From Candidatus Methanodesulfokora washburnensis (lineage in GTDB: Archaea > Korarchaeota > Korarchaeia > Korarchaeales > Korarchaeaceae), in assembly GCF_003947435.1 (NCBI RefSeq), contig NZ_RCOS01000137.1, positions 1-64,000 of the forward strand: a DNA stretch of 64,000 nucleotides, read 5' to 3'. Position numbers and translations under genes: made by a program. Within the stretch, counting starts at the first letter, position 1. Each line of letters begins with the position of its first letter. The notes beneath the pieces are model-generated. The model searched no databases, had not been told where the DNA came from, and worked only from the letters and a program-made list of their open reading frames with translations. This document shows positions 53,311-62,095 of the stretch, one piece after another.

Positions 53311-54168
53311 TTAAATCAAGGGGTATGGTTGATCTGATTCTGTGCATGGGATCTTTTCACGGACTATAAGAAGGTTATCGAGATCCATTGCCCTTTCGAG
53401 AAGGGCCTCCTTTCCAAAATCTGATACAGCAATCACTGGAATCTTTCTTCCTGCCTGAGCCTTAGCAATGCCCGATAGCCTCTCCCTTAGGATCCTAGAT
53501 GCACAGAGAGTTATTAGATCAAAGCAGAGGATTTCTTCTAAGTTCCACTGAACTCCGGTTGTATGAACAGCTATTTTCAGGATTTTTATCCCCTTATCCC
53601 CCTCTTCTAGGAGCTTGCATGCCCTGGCATCATCTGAAGAGGTGAGAGTAACGCCAATCCTTTTATATCCCTTTTCCATGGCCAATTTCACACCTTTTAC
53701 TTGATCTATTTCAGCATTCATCCTGTCAACTATAATTCCACCTGCTTGCTCAATTCTCCTCATGACCTCAGGAATAGGAGATGTTTTGATAATGCCTGAG
53801 ATCCTTCCACCCAACCCCTGCACTAATCTGGGGTTGGAGGTAATAACAGAGCCAGCACAGTCCGCTGCTATCACGGCAGCATCTAGGAAGTTCCTCCTCA
53901 GACAGCTGAATAGAATCTCCGAGATGCCAAATGCAGCAAGAGGTCTTTCATCTTCAACTATCCTCTCTACACTAAATAATCCAAAGCTCCTCATCCTATG
54001 TTCTATATTTTTCAGGACCTCCTCCTTTGTTATCTCCTTTATCCCGCATAGCTCGTGAAAAAGAGGGCAGTACTTTATCAGAGGCTCACCTATTTCTATA
54101 ACTTTACCATTTCTTACTTTGACACGAGTTTTTCCCAGCATCTCCATTATGTGCTCTCCGCTATCCAT
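53311..54168 (-). CDS. Methanogenesis marker protein 8 (MMP8, DUF2099)
   Basis: A 285-residue protein with family landmarks: TRVKVRNGKVIEIGEPLIKYCPLFHELCG, FGISEILFSCLRRNFLDAAVIAADCAGSVIT, and GGRISGIIKTSPIPEVMRRIE. Conserved cysteines (YCPLF..LCG, ADCAG) suggest a cluster or thiol chemistry. Function unknown but confined to MCR archaea. Followed 11 bases later by AtwA copy 2 and then mcrBDCGA. Confidence 0.85.
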   Translation of the reverse strand: MDSGEHIMEMLGKTRVKVRNGKVIEIGEPLIKYCPLFHELCGIKEITKEEVLKNIEHRMRSFGLFSVERIVEDERPLAAFGISEILFSCLRRNFLDAAVIAADCAGSVITSNPRLVQGLGGRISGIIKTSPIPEVMRRIEQAGGIIVDRMNAEIDQVKGVKLAMEKGYKRIGVTLTSSDDARACKLLEEGDKGIKILKIAVHTTGVQWNLEEILCFDLITLCASRILRERLSGIAKAQAGRKIPVIAVSDFGKEALLERAMDLDNLLIVREKIPCTESDQPYPLI

Positions 54169-54202
54169 TCACAAAGTCCCCCTATAAAAAAGAAGAAAGG
54201 GT

Positions 54203-54763
54203 TTACTTACCAGTTAGGTATTCAGCTATCTTCTCAGCAAGCCTTACACATGTTTTTAATCCTATTTCGTCCTTTTTGGCGGCATCAAGCTCCTTTAGCG
54301 AAGAGACAACAGTACCTCCAAATCTAAGAGGAACAACTCTCATCTCGTGAGCCATCATCCAAAGGACTATTTGCTCACAGGTGAACTCCTGTCCTCCATT
54401 CCTAGACTGCCCCACAGCTATTGCTCCACCCACCTTTCCCTTAAGCTTCCCTCTTATCATTATGCTTCTGTCAAAGAGAGCCTTCAACTGGGCGGTAACT
54501 CCAGCGTAATAAACTGGGGATGCTACAACAATGCCATCAGCACCTATCATTTTCTCAAAGATGCCCATGGCATCATCTTTTATTGGGCAGCTTTTCTTAT
54601 CCAAGCAATCTCCGCAATGATTGCAGTACTTAACATCCTTTTCAGCAAGCAGTATTGCTTCGGTCTCAAAGCCTTTCTCCTTCAGTGCATTTAAACAGGT
54701 ATGGAGAGAAAACTCTGTATTGCCCCCTTTTCGAGGGGATCCGCAAATACCTAGGATCTTCAT
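54203..54763 (-). CDS. Iron-sulfur flavoprotein / NADPH-dependent FMN reductase family
   Basis: About 186 residues from ATG 54763 (GGGGGG five bases before). A flavodoxin-like FMN site (GICGSPRKGGNTE), a compact cysteine cluster (CNHCGDCLDKKSCP) and VVASPVYYAGVTAQLKALFDR define the iron-sulfur flavoprotein family common in methanogens. It could supply one-electron steps to MCR maturation since it is the first gene before MMP8. Homologues have diverse roles, so this is open. Confidence 0.8.
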   Translation of the reverse strand: MKILGICGSPRKGGNTEFSLHTCLNALKEKGFETEAILLAEKDVKYCNHCGDCLDKKSCPIKDDAMGIFEKMIGADGIVVASPVYYAGVTAQLKALFDRSIMIRGKLKGKVGGAIAVGQSRNGGQEFTCEQIVLWMMAHEMRVVPLRFGGTVVSSLKELDAAKKDEIGLKTCVRLAEKIAEYLTGK

Positions 54764-54775
54764 CAAGCCCCCCAA

Positions 54776-55248
54776 AAAAGGAGTTTCTTATATAAATGTT
54801 TCTAGTAAACTTTTTAGTGAACTTTAACTATTGTCAGGCTTTCTATTACTTTTAAAGGGAATTGCAATAGTCATTGATATTGCTACTCTGAATAAGTACC
54901 TGCCTATTAAAATCTAGTTTTAGGGGTAATTTATCATTATAAAACCTTTCTAGACTAAGAATATCCCACAAATTAGCCAAGAAAACAGTAGTGAAGGAGG
55001 ATGCAAAGGAGTGAAAGAAGGGAAGGCAGCCGAAAAATTAACTAGCTCAGTATTTTTCTCTACCAACCCAATATCCCAATACATTACCAAAAAGGTAGGA
55101 ATTTCATCAGTAGTATCTACCGCATTCTTCTACAACCTCCGTGAGCACCAGCAAGTTAGATGCGCGCGCCTGTATCATCAGACCCCAAGACTCACCACAT
55201 CAGTATTAACTTCTTTGCCTTCTCAACAAATTTAAGAGAGGAGCACCT
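54776..55248. other. Intergenic stretch, no gene recognised
   Basis: About 470 bases between the flavoprotein gene start and a methyltransferase remnant. A frame of 74 codons (55011-55235) shows no resemblance to known proteins. No RNA gene seen. Confidence 0.35.
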
Positions 55249-55380
55249 TTTCCGGAAACACACAGTAATCCGGATAAGATGGCGGGAGGGGAGAGTACCA
55301 GTAGTCCTAAAGGCAATAGAGCTCTTGAAGGAGGAAGGCTTAGATGCGCCACTTATAGTTTCGATTGTTGGACCTTTCAT
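55249..55380 (+). pseudogene. Remnant of an MtaA-like methyltransferase gene
   Basis: One frame reads FPETHSNPDKMA, matching FPEAHVSPDKMA of the MtaA-like protein at 13100. A few bases on, another frame reads GRVPVVLKAIELL then APLIVSIVGPF, matching GRVPVVLEAIGLL and PIVVPICGPF of the same protein. The frame change and the loss of about 75 residues between them show a decayed third copy on the plus strand, next to the working methyltransferase operon. Confidence 0.65.
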
Positions 55381-55558
55381 GCCGTGCGCACTGCAACAGC
55401 AACCTTTTTTGTTAAGCTCTGCACTTATTTTCTGCAAGAGTGATATTATATGTTGAGGTTTTACCACTTCCCAGAAAACCATATATTGTGATAATTTTCA
55501 ATTTCTAGATACTCCCTACCGTTAATTTAAAAAAGAAAAAGTGATGAATGAGCGAGCT

Positions 55559-56632
55559 TCAGATGTATGATCCATACTCCCGCGATGCCTTAATCATCGC
55601 ATATACGTTGATAGGGATTGCATTTGGAGGCATTTCACATCCAACGCCAAGGATATAACCCGAGGGATTCTTCATCCCACGCTCTATGTTATCCTTACAG
55701 AGTAGGAGTATCTCCTCGAAACTCTTGAACTGGAACGATGGAGGATCTACGTTCCCCATTATCACATCATGATCTCCAAACAGAGATATCTGATTCTCTA
55801 GTGGGGTCTCAGGACCGAAAACCCAGATGTATTTTCCTTTCCACCCACATTCCTCCCTGAGTTTCCTGTACCATGGGAGATTCTTGTTCTGATCAGCGCA
55901 TGGGTGCTCTAGAATTATCTGGACTCCCATTTCTAAGACCTTTCTGTGGACTCTTAGCATGTATGGATATACGAACTCCCCGAACTGATTTGGGCTGATG
56001 AGTTTGTTGGACTCTACGGGACCACCACCAAAGGCCATACATTTGTCAGCACCGAAAGTTGATACGAAGTATTCTGCACAGGCTACAAAAAACTCTTCGA
56101 TTTTTTTGTTGAGCTTGTGAACCAACTCTGGCTTCCTTTTCATCCAGACAAGCAGTCTTTCGGGACCCGCTATATTTGCTGCAGTAGTCAGAACTTCGCC
56201 GCATTGGAAAACTGCAGGAAGCCCTATGGCATAGCACTGGCGCGCAATCTCCATCATAATAGGGATCGAGCCAGCAGTCTTTGGATCCGGGACCTCGAGC
56301 TTGTCAACGTCCTCCTCGCTCTTTACAGGCTCTTCTATGACATAGGGGGCAGACTGTCCAGGCTCATATGGGAAGCCTACTTTCCCGCCGAATTCCCAAG
56401 CACCAAAAGATGCATAGCCGTACATAGGAGACGAGTCATAACCATACATTTCGGCGCATAATAGCTGCGCCCTGAAGCTCTTCTTCGGGTCAGTGTATAG
56501 GTCGCCTATGGGTACACCGACTATCTTAGCGGCAAAACCTAGGATGAACGGGATTACTGGAACTCGGTCTGGCTTCTGGCCCATAAGGACTGCAGCTAGA
56601 CGCTCACCCGGCTTCATTCGATCTATCATCAC
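55559..56632 (-). CDS. URO-D-family corrinoid methyltransferase (substrate unknown)
   Basis: A 357-residue uroporphyrinogen decarboxylase-fold protein distinct from the MtaA-like ones. Putative zinc site: H243-x-C245 (EHPCAD) and C332 (VGCEMPP). Other landmarks are DRVPVIPFILGFAAKI, FQCGEVLTTAANIAGPERLLVWM and FGGGPVESNKLISPNQFGEFVYPY. Its ATG overlaps the corrinoid protein stop, which strongly suggests that the two act as a pair. It could demethylate a methylated substrate onto the corrinoid (MT1) rather than serve as a second CoM methyltransferase. The substrate cannot be read from sequence. Confidence 0.75.
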   Translation of the reverse strand: MMIDRMKPGERLAAVLMGQKPDRVPVIPFILGFAAKIVGVPIGDLYTDPKKSFRAQLLCAEMYGYDSSPMYGYASFGAWEFGGKVGFPYEPGQSAPYVIEEPVKSEEDVDKLEVPDPKTAGSIPIMMEIARQCYAIGLPAVFQCGEVLTTAANIAGPERLLVWMKRKPELVHKLNKKIEEFFVACAEYFVSTFGADKCMAFGGGPVESNKLISPNQFGEFVYPYMLRVHRKVLEMGVQIILEHPCADQNKNLPWYRKLREECGWKGKYIWVFGPETPLENQISLFGDHDVIMGNVDPPSFQFKSFEEILLLCKDNIERGMKNPSGYILGVGCEMPPNAIPINVYAMIKASREYGSYI

Positions 56633-57279
56633 GCACCACCCCTCTTAATCAAGAGCTCTTTTGCAACTCTTACAGCTGCAGCTGCATCCTTTGCATAGCC
56701 GTCTGCGCCGTAAGCTCTTGCCAATTCCTCGCTTAGAGGGCCTCCACCTACCATTGTTATCGTCTTAGGCGCCTTTTTCTTGAGTTCGCTTATTATCTCA
56801 GGCATGGCTATCATAGATGTTGTCATCAACGCAGACATGCCACAAATGTCCGCCTGCTCTCTCATAACAGCCTCCACAAACTGCTCATTTGGAACATCTC
56901 TACCCAAGTCTATAACTTGGAACCCTGCAGCCTCCATCATTATCTTTACTAAGTTCTTCCCAATGTCGTGTATATCCCCTCTAACGACCCCAAGAACAAT
57001 TTTTTTGGGCGTTTCAACTCGCTCAGCCTTAAGATATGGTTTAAGAACACCTATAGCGGCATACATAGCCTCTGCCGAGCAAAGTATCTCGGGAACAAAC
57101 ATCTCCCCCTTCTCATATTTTTCACTCACGATATTCATACCGGCAGCACAGCCCTCCATAATTGCTTCATATGCATCGATACCCTCGGCAATTGCCTTCT
57201 TTGCAAACGATACTACTTTATCGACATCTCCCTCAACAGTTGCATCTCTAAGTCCTTCCAAAATCTCTTTTTTTCCCAT
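56629..57279 (-). CDS. Corrinoid methyl-carrier protein (MtaC/MtbC/MttC-like)
   Basis: A 216-residue two-domain protein. The N-terminal helical cap (about 1-85) precedes a B12-binding Rossmann domain with D102-x-H104-x-x-G107 (GDIHDIGKN; His104 is the lower cobalt ligand), then a GxxGG-like MVGGGPLSEELARAYGADGY. It shuttles methyl groups between the URO-D methyltransferase (overlapping downstream) and the MtaA-like protein at 57549. The leader contains a strong palindrome (57299-57318). Confidence 0.9.
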   Translation of the reverse strand: MGKKEILEGLRDATVEGDVDKVVSFAKKAIAEGIDAYEAIMEGCAAGMNIVSEKYEKGEMFVPEILCSAEAMYAAIGVLKPYLKAERVETPKKIVLGVVRGDIHDIGKNLVKIMMEAAGFQVIDLGRDVPNEQFVEAVMREQADICGMSALMTTSMIAMPEIISELKKKAPKTITMVGGGPLSEELARAYGADGYAKDAAAAVRVAKELLIKRGGA

Positions 57280-57298
57280 TTTTCTTCACCCTATCTTT

Positions 57299-57318
57299 CG
57301 GCGCACAGATGTGCGCCG
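57299..57318. promoter_or_regulatory. Perfect 20-bp palindrome before the corrinoid protein gene
   Basis: CGGCGCACA and TGTGCGCCG flank GA, forming a perfect inverted repeat that is much more GC-rich than its surroundings. It lies 20 bases upstream of the ATG, just before the GGTGAAG RBS on the minus strand. An AAAAGCTTGCTTTTTATTA TATA-like stretch lies just upstream. As an operator it would block initiation; as RNA it forms a nine-pair hairpin with a very small loop. Confidence 0.65.
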
Positions 57319-57548
57319 TAATAAAAAGCAAGCTTTTCTAATAAACTTTTTTCGACAAAAAATAAGAAAAAAATAGGATGGATTATCCATCCTTTTCTTA
57401 AAAAAAAGTGTAATCGCCCTAATTAAGCGGAAAGCAAAGAAGCAGACGTCGATAAGCAAAACAATAAATGCCAATCTGCTTGGAAAAATTTTTAACATTT
57501 TGCACGCACCTCTACTTATCAATTAAAAATAATATAAGAGAAAGTAAT

Positions 57549-58553
57549 TCATTTAGCACATTTTTTAGCAATATCTACAAGCACCTTTATGTTAGCTAGA
57601 GGAGTGCGCGGCGCTATCCCACATCCCGGTGCTAATACATCAATTCCAGCCTCTATTGCAGCCCTTGCCTCTTTCTCGACATCAGCAGGAGTTCCCATGA
57701 ACAGGGTCTTGGCTGCAGATACATTGCCCACCAAAACAGGTTTGGAACCTATTGTGGCCTTTGCTTCCCTAACATCGACCTTCTCCTCAATGCTGAGGGC
57801 ATGAAATCCGGTCTCAGCCATGTCCTTGATGATTCTTTGAGCCCTACCACAGATATGAAGTACACCTATTGCTCCTTTTCTTTTTATCACATCAGCAAGT
57901 TCCTTCAATTTCGGCTTAACCAGTGATGCAAAATCCTTCTGACTTATGAGATCAGGCGAGGCTGTTGGGTCACAGGGAACGATTACTTCAGCCCCAGCAT
58001 CTATGAGAGCTTTTGCATACTCTACGTTTGCCTTAGTGCACAAATCTAAAGCCTTAGCAACAGCATCACGCTGTTTCATAATCATTATCATCATTTTTTC
58101 AACGCCCAGAATATGCCCAGCCAGCGTCATAACTGCCTCAAATCCAGCCATTTTGGGGAGATTTTCGTATTTCTTCCTCATCAACTCCACTGCCTTTATG
58201 ACAGCTGGTATCCTACCTCTTTCTAAAAAATCAGAAGGTAGGTTTTCCGGGATGGATGGCAGAGATTTCCTCACCGATGGCTGTTTATCCATTGTTCCCA
58301 TATCCACTCCGCATCCAAGAGCCTCTGCCTGTACTGTAAGGCAGAAAGGCACCCTGCAGGTCTCTAACCCTACAAGTTTATAGAGCGAGACACCGAGCTC
58401 AACCATTTTCTCAGGGTCTTTGTGGGCCTCAGGCCAGAAAACACCAAGCTTTTGCATTGCCTCGACAATGCCAACCTGTGTTACGCAGGAAACTACGACT
58501 TTCTCCTTTTTCTCTCCCAAAAGGGCGCCCAAAACTCTCTCTCTGGGAGTCAT
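57549..58553 (-). CDS. Methylcobamide:coenzyme M methyltransferase-like protein (MtaA/MtbA), copy 2
   Basis: A 334-residue URO-D-family protein: TPRERVLGALLGEKKEKVVV, WPEAHKDPEKMVELG, and zinc ligands H233-x-C235 (VLHICG) and C311 (APGCGIAP). It accepts a methyl group from the corrinoid protein and passes it to coenzyme M. First of three minus-strand genes; a 270-bp gap with promoter-like sequence separates it from the corrinoid protein, so it may be separately transcribed. Close relative of 13100-14104. Confidence 0.85.
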   Translation of the reverse strand: MTPRERVLGALLGEKKEKVVVSCVTQVGIVEAMQKLGVFWPEAHKDPEKMVELGVSLYKLVGLETCRVPFCLTVQAEALGCGVDMGTMDKQPSVRKSLPSIPENLPSDFLERGRIPAVIKAVELMRKKYENLPKMAGFEAVMTLAGHILGVEKMMIMIMKQRDAVAKALDLCTKANVEYAKALIDAGAEVIVPCDPTASPDLISQKDFASLVKPKLKELADVIKRKGAIGVLHICGRAQRIIKDMAETGFHALSIEEKVDVREAKATIGSKPVLVGNVSAAKTLFMGTPADVEKEARAAIEAGIDVLAPGCGIAPRTPLANIKVLVDIAKKCAK

Positions 58554-58683
58554 ATAGGGTCCTTTTTCTGGAGAAGGAGATCAATATAAAATTTTTCCTA
58601 GTAAGAGTGACATAAGCTTCTCTCGCTATCTTAAGAGAAAAAATTTAAATTTGACTCATTGCCAGAAATTCGGTGAATAATTT

Positions 58684-59355
58684 ATGCCTGACAATCGGAA
58701 CCTTCCTAATGGTTTAATAAAATTCTTCTCGTCTTTACACAAGCCAGAGGATTCGATGACATTTAGAGATAGCAATCGCGCCCAGAAAGACGAGAAAATA
58801 AAGGATGTTCTGAACTTTATGCTCTCGATAAAGGGGATATATAAAGTTAAACTATTAAATGAACAGGAAAAAAAGTACATCTTAGAGTTGGAGGAACAAG
58901 CTGAGAAAAAAGTCCTCATGGGTTTAATGCCGGGAGTAAACCAGGGAGTAAGAGATGCTCTATCTAGAAATTTTACAGCCGCCGCTATAACTCAGAATGA
59001 ATTTGAATGGCCCAAGAAGGGTTTGATTAGGATAGTACATGATAATGAGGTATTGGGAGAAGATGTTAGGGATCAGGAGGAACTGGAAAAATTAAAGAGG
59101 GAGGGCTACAAAGTTATTGCAAACTATATCGTAATATATAAGTACGACAGGCTAAAGGAGCTAGGAGGATTTAAGAATACAACCTTAGTTGTGGCCTCCC
59201 TTGATCTTGCATGGACTAGGGAGGTTCCCCATTCCTGCAGGGTGGTTGTCGGAAGCCCCTCACTGCCTGCTGATATTTTTATAAAAAAGATTATGGGCAT
59301 TGAGACCGAGAGCGGCTTTGGATCTATATTAGTAGGATTCGATTTAATTCTTTAA
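58684..59355 (+). CDS. Protein of unknown function next to the methyltransferase operon
   Basis: A 223-residue soluble protein without a recognised domain. N-terminal third is charged (DSNRAQKDEKIKDVLNFMLSIKG), then VLMGLMPGVNQGVRDALSRNFTAAAITQ and a C-terminal VVASLDLAWTREVPHSCRVVVGSP. A single Cys occurs. It is divergent from the MtaA copy 2 and heads a plus-strand run with two small cysteine-containing proteins, so a role in corrinoid methyl transfer is possible but only by context. Confidence 0.6.
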   Translation: MPDNRNLPNGLIKFFSSLHKPEDSMTFRDSNRAQKDEKIKDVLNFMLSIKGIYKVKLLNEQEKKYILELEEQAEKKVLMGLMPGVNQGVRDALSRNFTAAAITQNEFEWPKKGLIRIVHDNEVLGEDVRDQEELEKLKREGYKVIANYIVIYKYDRLKELGGFKNTTLVVASLDLAWTREVPHSCRVVVGSPSLPADIFIKKIMGIETESGFGSILVGFDLIL

Positions 59356-59447
59356 TTCTAAAATAAATCTCGATTAATAAAAGTACACACGCAATTTTAA
59401 AAATAGGGCGATAATTTTTTTTTAAGTGTCTGGAGCCTAAGTAACTT

Positions 59448-59633
59448 ATGGCCAATAAATATGAAGAGGAGTTGATTAAGAAAGCAGGTTTCTGTAAGGA
59501 GAAATGCCCCATATGCACACGTGCAAGGAAAGGAAATAGACTGGCAAGAGCTTTTGTAAAATATGTTGACAGAAAGATTTGCCCATACTGCAAGGCATAT
59601 GAGAGGATTTACGGGAAAAAAGCATACGAATAA
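59448..59633 (+). CDS. Small Cys4 (zinc-ribbon-like) protein
   Basis: A 61-residue basic protein with CKEKCPICTRARKG and ICPYCKAYERIYG. The CxxxCPxC and CPYC pairs would bind one metal (zinc or iron). Start ATG 59448, eight bases after a purine-poor leader, so it may be leaderless. Small zinc-binding proteins of this kind occur in MCR archaea; function unknown. Confidence 0.65.
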   Translation: MANKYEEELIKKAGFCKEKCPICTRARKGNRLARAFVKYVDRKICPYCKAYERIYGKKAYE

Positions 59634-59738
59634 GAAGTTTTAGGAAATATCACCTACGCCTGCAACTTCAAAAGGAGGTTAAAACTTTTGAAAATAAAGT
59701 TTATAAGGGGAAAAGGTTATCGGTAAAGGGGGGAATAA

Positions 59739-60062
59739 TTGACCACTAGTTATGTTGTGAATTCTGGACCATGTGCTCATAAAACTTGCGTCGAAGCTGA
59801 GCTTGTGCAAGATATTATAAAGCTTCGTATTACCTCGACTTGTCCCCATATTCAGAAATATGCAGAAAAGCTGAAGGAAATCAGCATTAAGGATATATCA
59901 AAACCTATGTCAGATAATCCAGCTTATTCATTAGCACGCGATCTTACAGTAAACTGTGCAGTCCCCTGTGCCGTCTTATATGCCTGTTGGGCTGAAGCTG
60001 GATTGATTTCCAAAAACTTGCTGAAGCAGCATCCAACTGTAACAATAGAATATAAAGAATAA
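59739..60062 (+). CDS. Small Cys-rich protein, DUF6951-like, copy 1
   Basis: A 107-residue protein: GPCAHKTCVEAE, RITSTCPHIQKYAEKLKEI, KPMSDNPAYSLARDLTVNCAVPCAV and YACWAEAGLISK. It has a paralogue at 63242. Similar small proteins are found beside corrinoid methyltransferases in anaerobes, which is the basis for the tentative family name. TTG start at 59739 with GGGGGG upstream. Convergent with RACo. Confidence 0.55.
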   Translation: MTTSYVVNSGPCAHKTCVEAELVQDIIKLRITSTCPHIQKYAEKLKEISIKDISKPMSDNPAYSLARDLTVNCAVPCAVLYACWAEAGLISKNLLKQHPTVTIEYKE

Positions 60063-60087
60063 ATAAAACAAAGTAGGTGTTTTACCG

Positions 60088-62067
60088 CTACGCCTTGAGC
60101 TCGAGTGCCCGCTTTATCTCCGGATGGGTTCCCAACCTTATTATCAGTTCAATGGTCTCTGGGAATCTCTTTAGATCCTTATGGGGAAGATACATCGAGG
60201 ATACATACTCGTCGTTGAACTTTGGATATGCAGCTATCTCAAAGTGCCTTATTCTTCCCTCCTTTATGGCCTTAGTTATATATTCCCTCTCATCCACAGA
60301 GATGAGAGCCATTCGTGCCCCAGTTCCAGCGGAATTTCCGACGAACTTGATTCTATCTATGGGAACTTCAGGGTACATCCCTATCGTCCTCGCGCTCTCT
60401 GGATCGATATAATTTCCGAAGGCACCTACAACATAAAGGACATTTATGTCCTTCTCTGTCACATTGTGGAGCTTGCACAAAATTGATGCTACTGCATGTA
60501 TTGCAGCCTTCGCCTTCTGGATCTCCCTGACATCTTTCTGTGTAAACACTATATCATGCTCCCCCGATGCCGTCTCCTCCTTCCATGCAATAACATACTC
60601 CCATCCATCAGGTCCAAGTCTTATTCTCCTTGTCCTTTCGGCCAGCTCTTTGTTGAAGCGCCCGCTCCAATCTATTATCCCTGACTTGAAGAGCTCTGCC
60701 ATTATATCCACAATTCCGGAGCCACAAATTCCAACAGGCTTTGTATCGCCTATAACCCTGTATGACGGCTCAAGCGTCTCGGGATCTATTGCTATCTTCT
60801 CTATTGCGCCATCAGCTGCTCTCATACCGTATTTGATCATCATTCCCTCGAAGGCAGGCCCTGAAGCACATGAACTATACCACACACCCGTGGCCTTACA
60901 GCCTATCCCTATTTCAGTGTTTGTTCCAACATCGATGCACATTCCAAGCTTCTCACTATCAAATAGTTTTGTAACAATCATATTCGCAACGTTATCTGCA
61001 CCCACCCATCCGCCTATCGTATCCAGAAAGTATAGATTGGCCCTTGGATGGCATTTGATTCCCGCTTCCCTAGCTGGCAGGTTCACTCCGCCCATTCTTG
61101 GAGGCTGAAATGGTGATTTGGCAACGAATTCAGGCCATATCTTGAGGAAGTACATCATCATCGCGGTGTTTCCAACAAAAACTGTCTCATATATCTCCTC
61201 CGGCTTGACTCCAGCTTTTTCGCAGCACTCCTCTATCATCTCATTTATGCCATTGACAACTGCTTTTTGGAGATCCTCAAGACCTTTCCAGCCGTTGAGC
61301 AGGACATATGTCAACCTTGTCAGGATATCCTCGCCATATGATATTTGGGGGTTCATCCTTGCAGCTACTGAAAGTACTTTTCCTGTGTTCAGATCCATTA
61401 GAAATCCGGCTAGTTTTGTGCTGCCTATATCGCAGGCAAAGCCAAAGCACCTGTTCGTTGTATCACCGGGTTCTACATCTATTATTGTATTTTTCCATAC
61501 AGTTACCGTGATCTTCCAGTTTGAATCTCTTAGCACTTTTGGCAGAAAGCGAAGAACTTCATAGTGAAAATCCACATCAAGCAAATTGTAATGCTGGGCT
61601 AGTGCTTTTATCACCATTTCATCGTCGAATGTTGCATTTTCTAATGTAGGTGGACTCATTTCAATGAAATATTTTCGCACAGCTGGGTTGAAACGCATCA
61701 CAGGAACTTCAAAGCCTTCTGTCTGAAGACGCTGCTTGCCGACCCTGCTCCTCTCTGGAACAAGTACCAAAACCTCACATGGAGCAAATATCTTAGCACA
61801 ACAGGCAAGCCTATAGCCAGCTTCGATCTCCTCTTTCGTTAGGAATTTAAGCTCTGAGGGATCTGCAGGGCTTAAATAATCACTGCCTTTTACGATCTTA
61901 ACCTTGCATTTCCCGCACAAGCCTCTTCCACCGCATACTGATGAGATATCAACCCCTAGCTCTTTTGCGGCATCGAGTATGCTTGTCCCCTTTTTAAAAG
62001 AGCCCCTTCTCCCATGAGGCTGGAAAATTACCATCGCATCATCTTCATGATCCCTTCTTTCAAACAT
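60088..62067 (-). CDS. Reductive activator of corrinoid proteins (RACo-type)
   Basis: A 659-residue protein. The N-terminal plant-type [2Fe-2S] domain has C45, C51, C54 and C89 (CGGRGLCGKC ... LACC). A linker and a large C-terminal ASKHA ATPase domain follow (GFACDIGSTKLAGFLMDL, VFVGNTAMMMYFL, CIDVGTNTEIGIG, VVGAFGNYIDPESA). RACo uses ATP to reduce inactive Co(II) corrinoid proteins to Co(I). Unlike methanogen RamA it has no C-terminal 2x[4Fe-4S] domain. It should service the corrinoid protein at 56629. ATG 62067, about 30 bases after a TATA at the shared palindrome. Confidence 0.9.
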   Translation of the reverse strand: MFERRDHEDDAMVIFQPHGRRGSFKKGTSILDAAKELGVDISSVCGGRGLCGKCKVKIVKGSDYLSPADPSELKFLTKEEIEAGYRLACCAKIFAPCEVLVLVPERSRVGKQRLQTEGFEVPVMRFNPAVRKYFIEMSPPTLENATFDDEMVIKALAQHYNLLDVDFHYEVLRFLPKVLRDSNWKITVTVWKNTIIDVEPGDTTNRCFGFACDIGSTKLAGFLMDLNTGKVLSVAARMNPQISYGEDILTRLTYVLLNGWKGLEDLQKAVVNGINEMIEECCEKAGVKPEEIYETVFVGNTAMMMYFLKIWPEFVAKSPFQPPRMGGVNLPAREAGIKCHPRANLYFLDTIGGWVGADNVANMIVTKLFDSEKLGMCIDVGTNTEIGIGCKATGVWYSSCASGPAFEGMMIKYGMRAADGAIEKIAIDPETLEPSYRVIGDTKPVGICGSGIVDIMAELFKSGIIDWSGRFNKELAERTRRIRLGPDGWEYVIAWKEETASGEHDIVFTQKDVREIQKAKAAIHAVASILCKLHNVTEKDINVLYVVGAFGNYIDPESARTIGMYPEVPIDRIKFVGNSAGTGARMALISVDEREYITKAIKEGRIRHFEIAAYPKFNDEYVSSMYLPHKDLKRFPETIELIIRLGTHPEIKRALELKA

Positions 62068-62095
62068 TAAATCCCCCCACTGTCTATTTATCTTG

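Noticed and set aside
55011-55235. 74-codon frame as a small gene
   Set aside because: No recognisable motif, and it ends in the decayed methyltransferase region; likely chance.
60446-61108. Long plus-strand frames opposite RACo
   Set aside because: Shadows of the strongly conserved RACo coding sequence.
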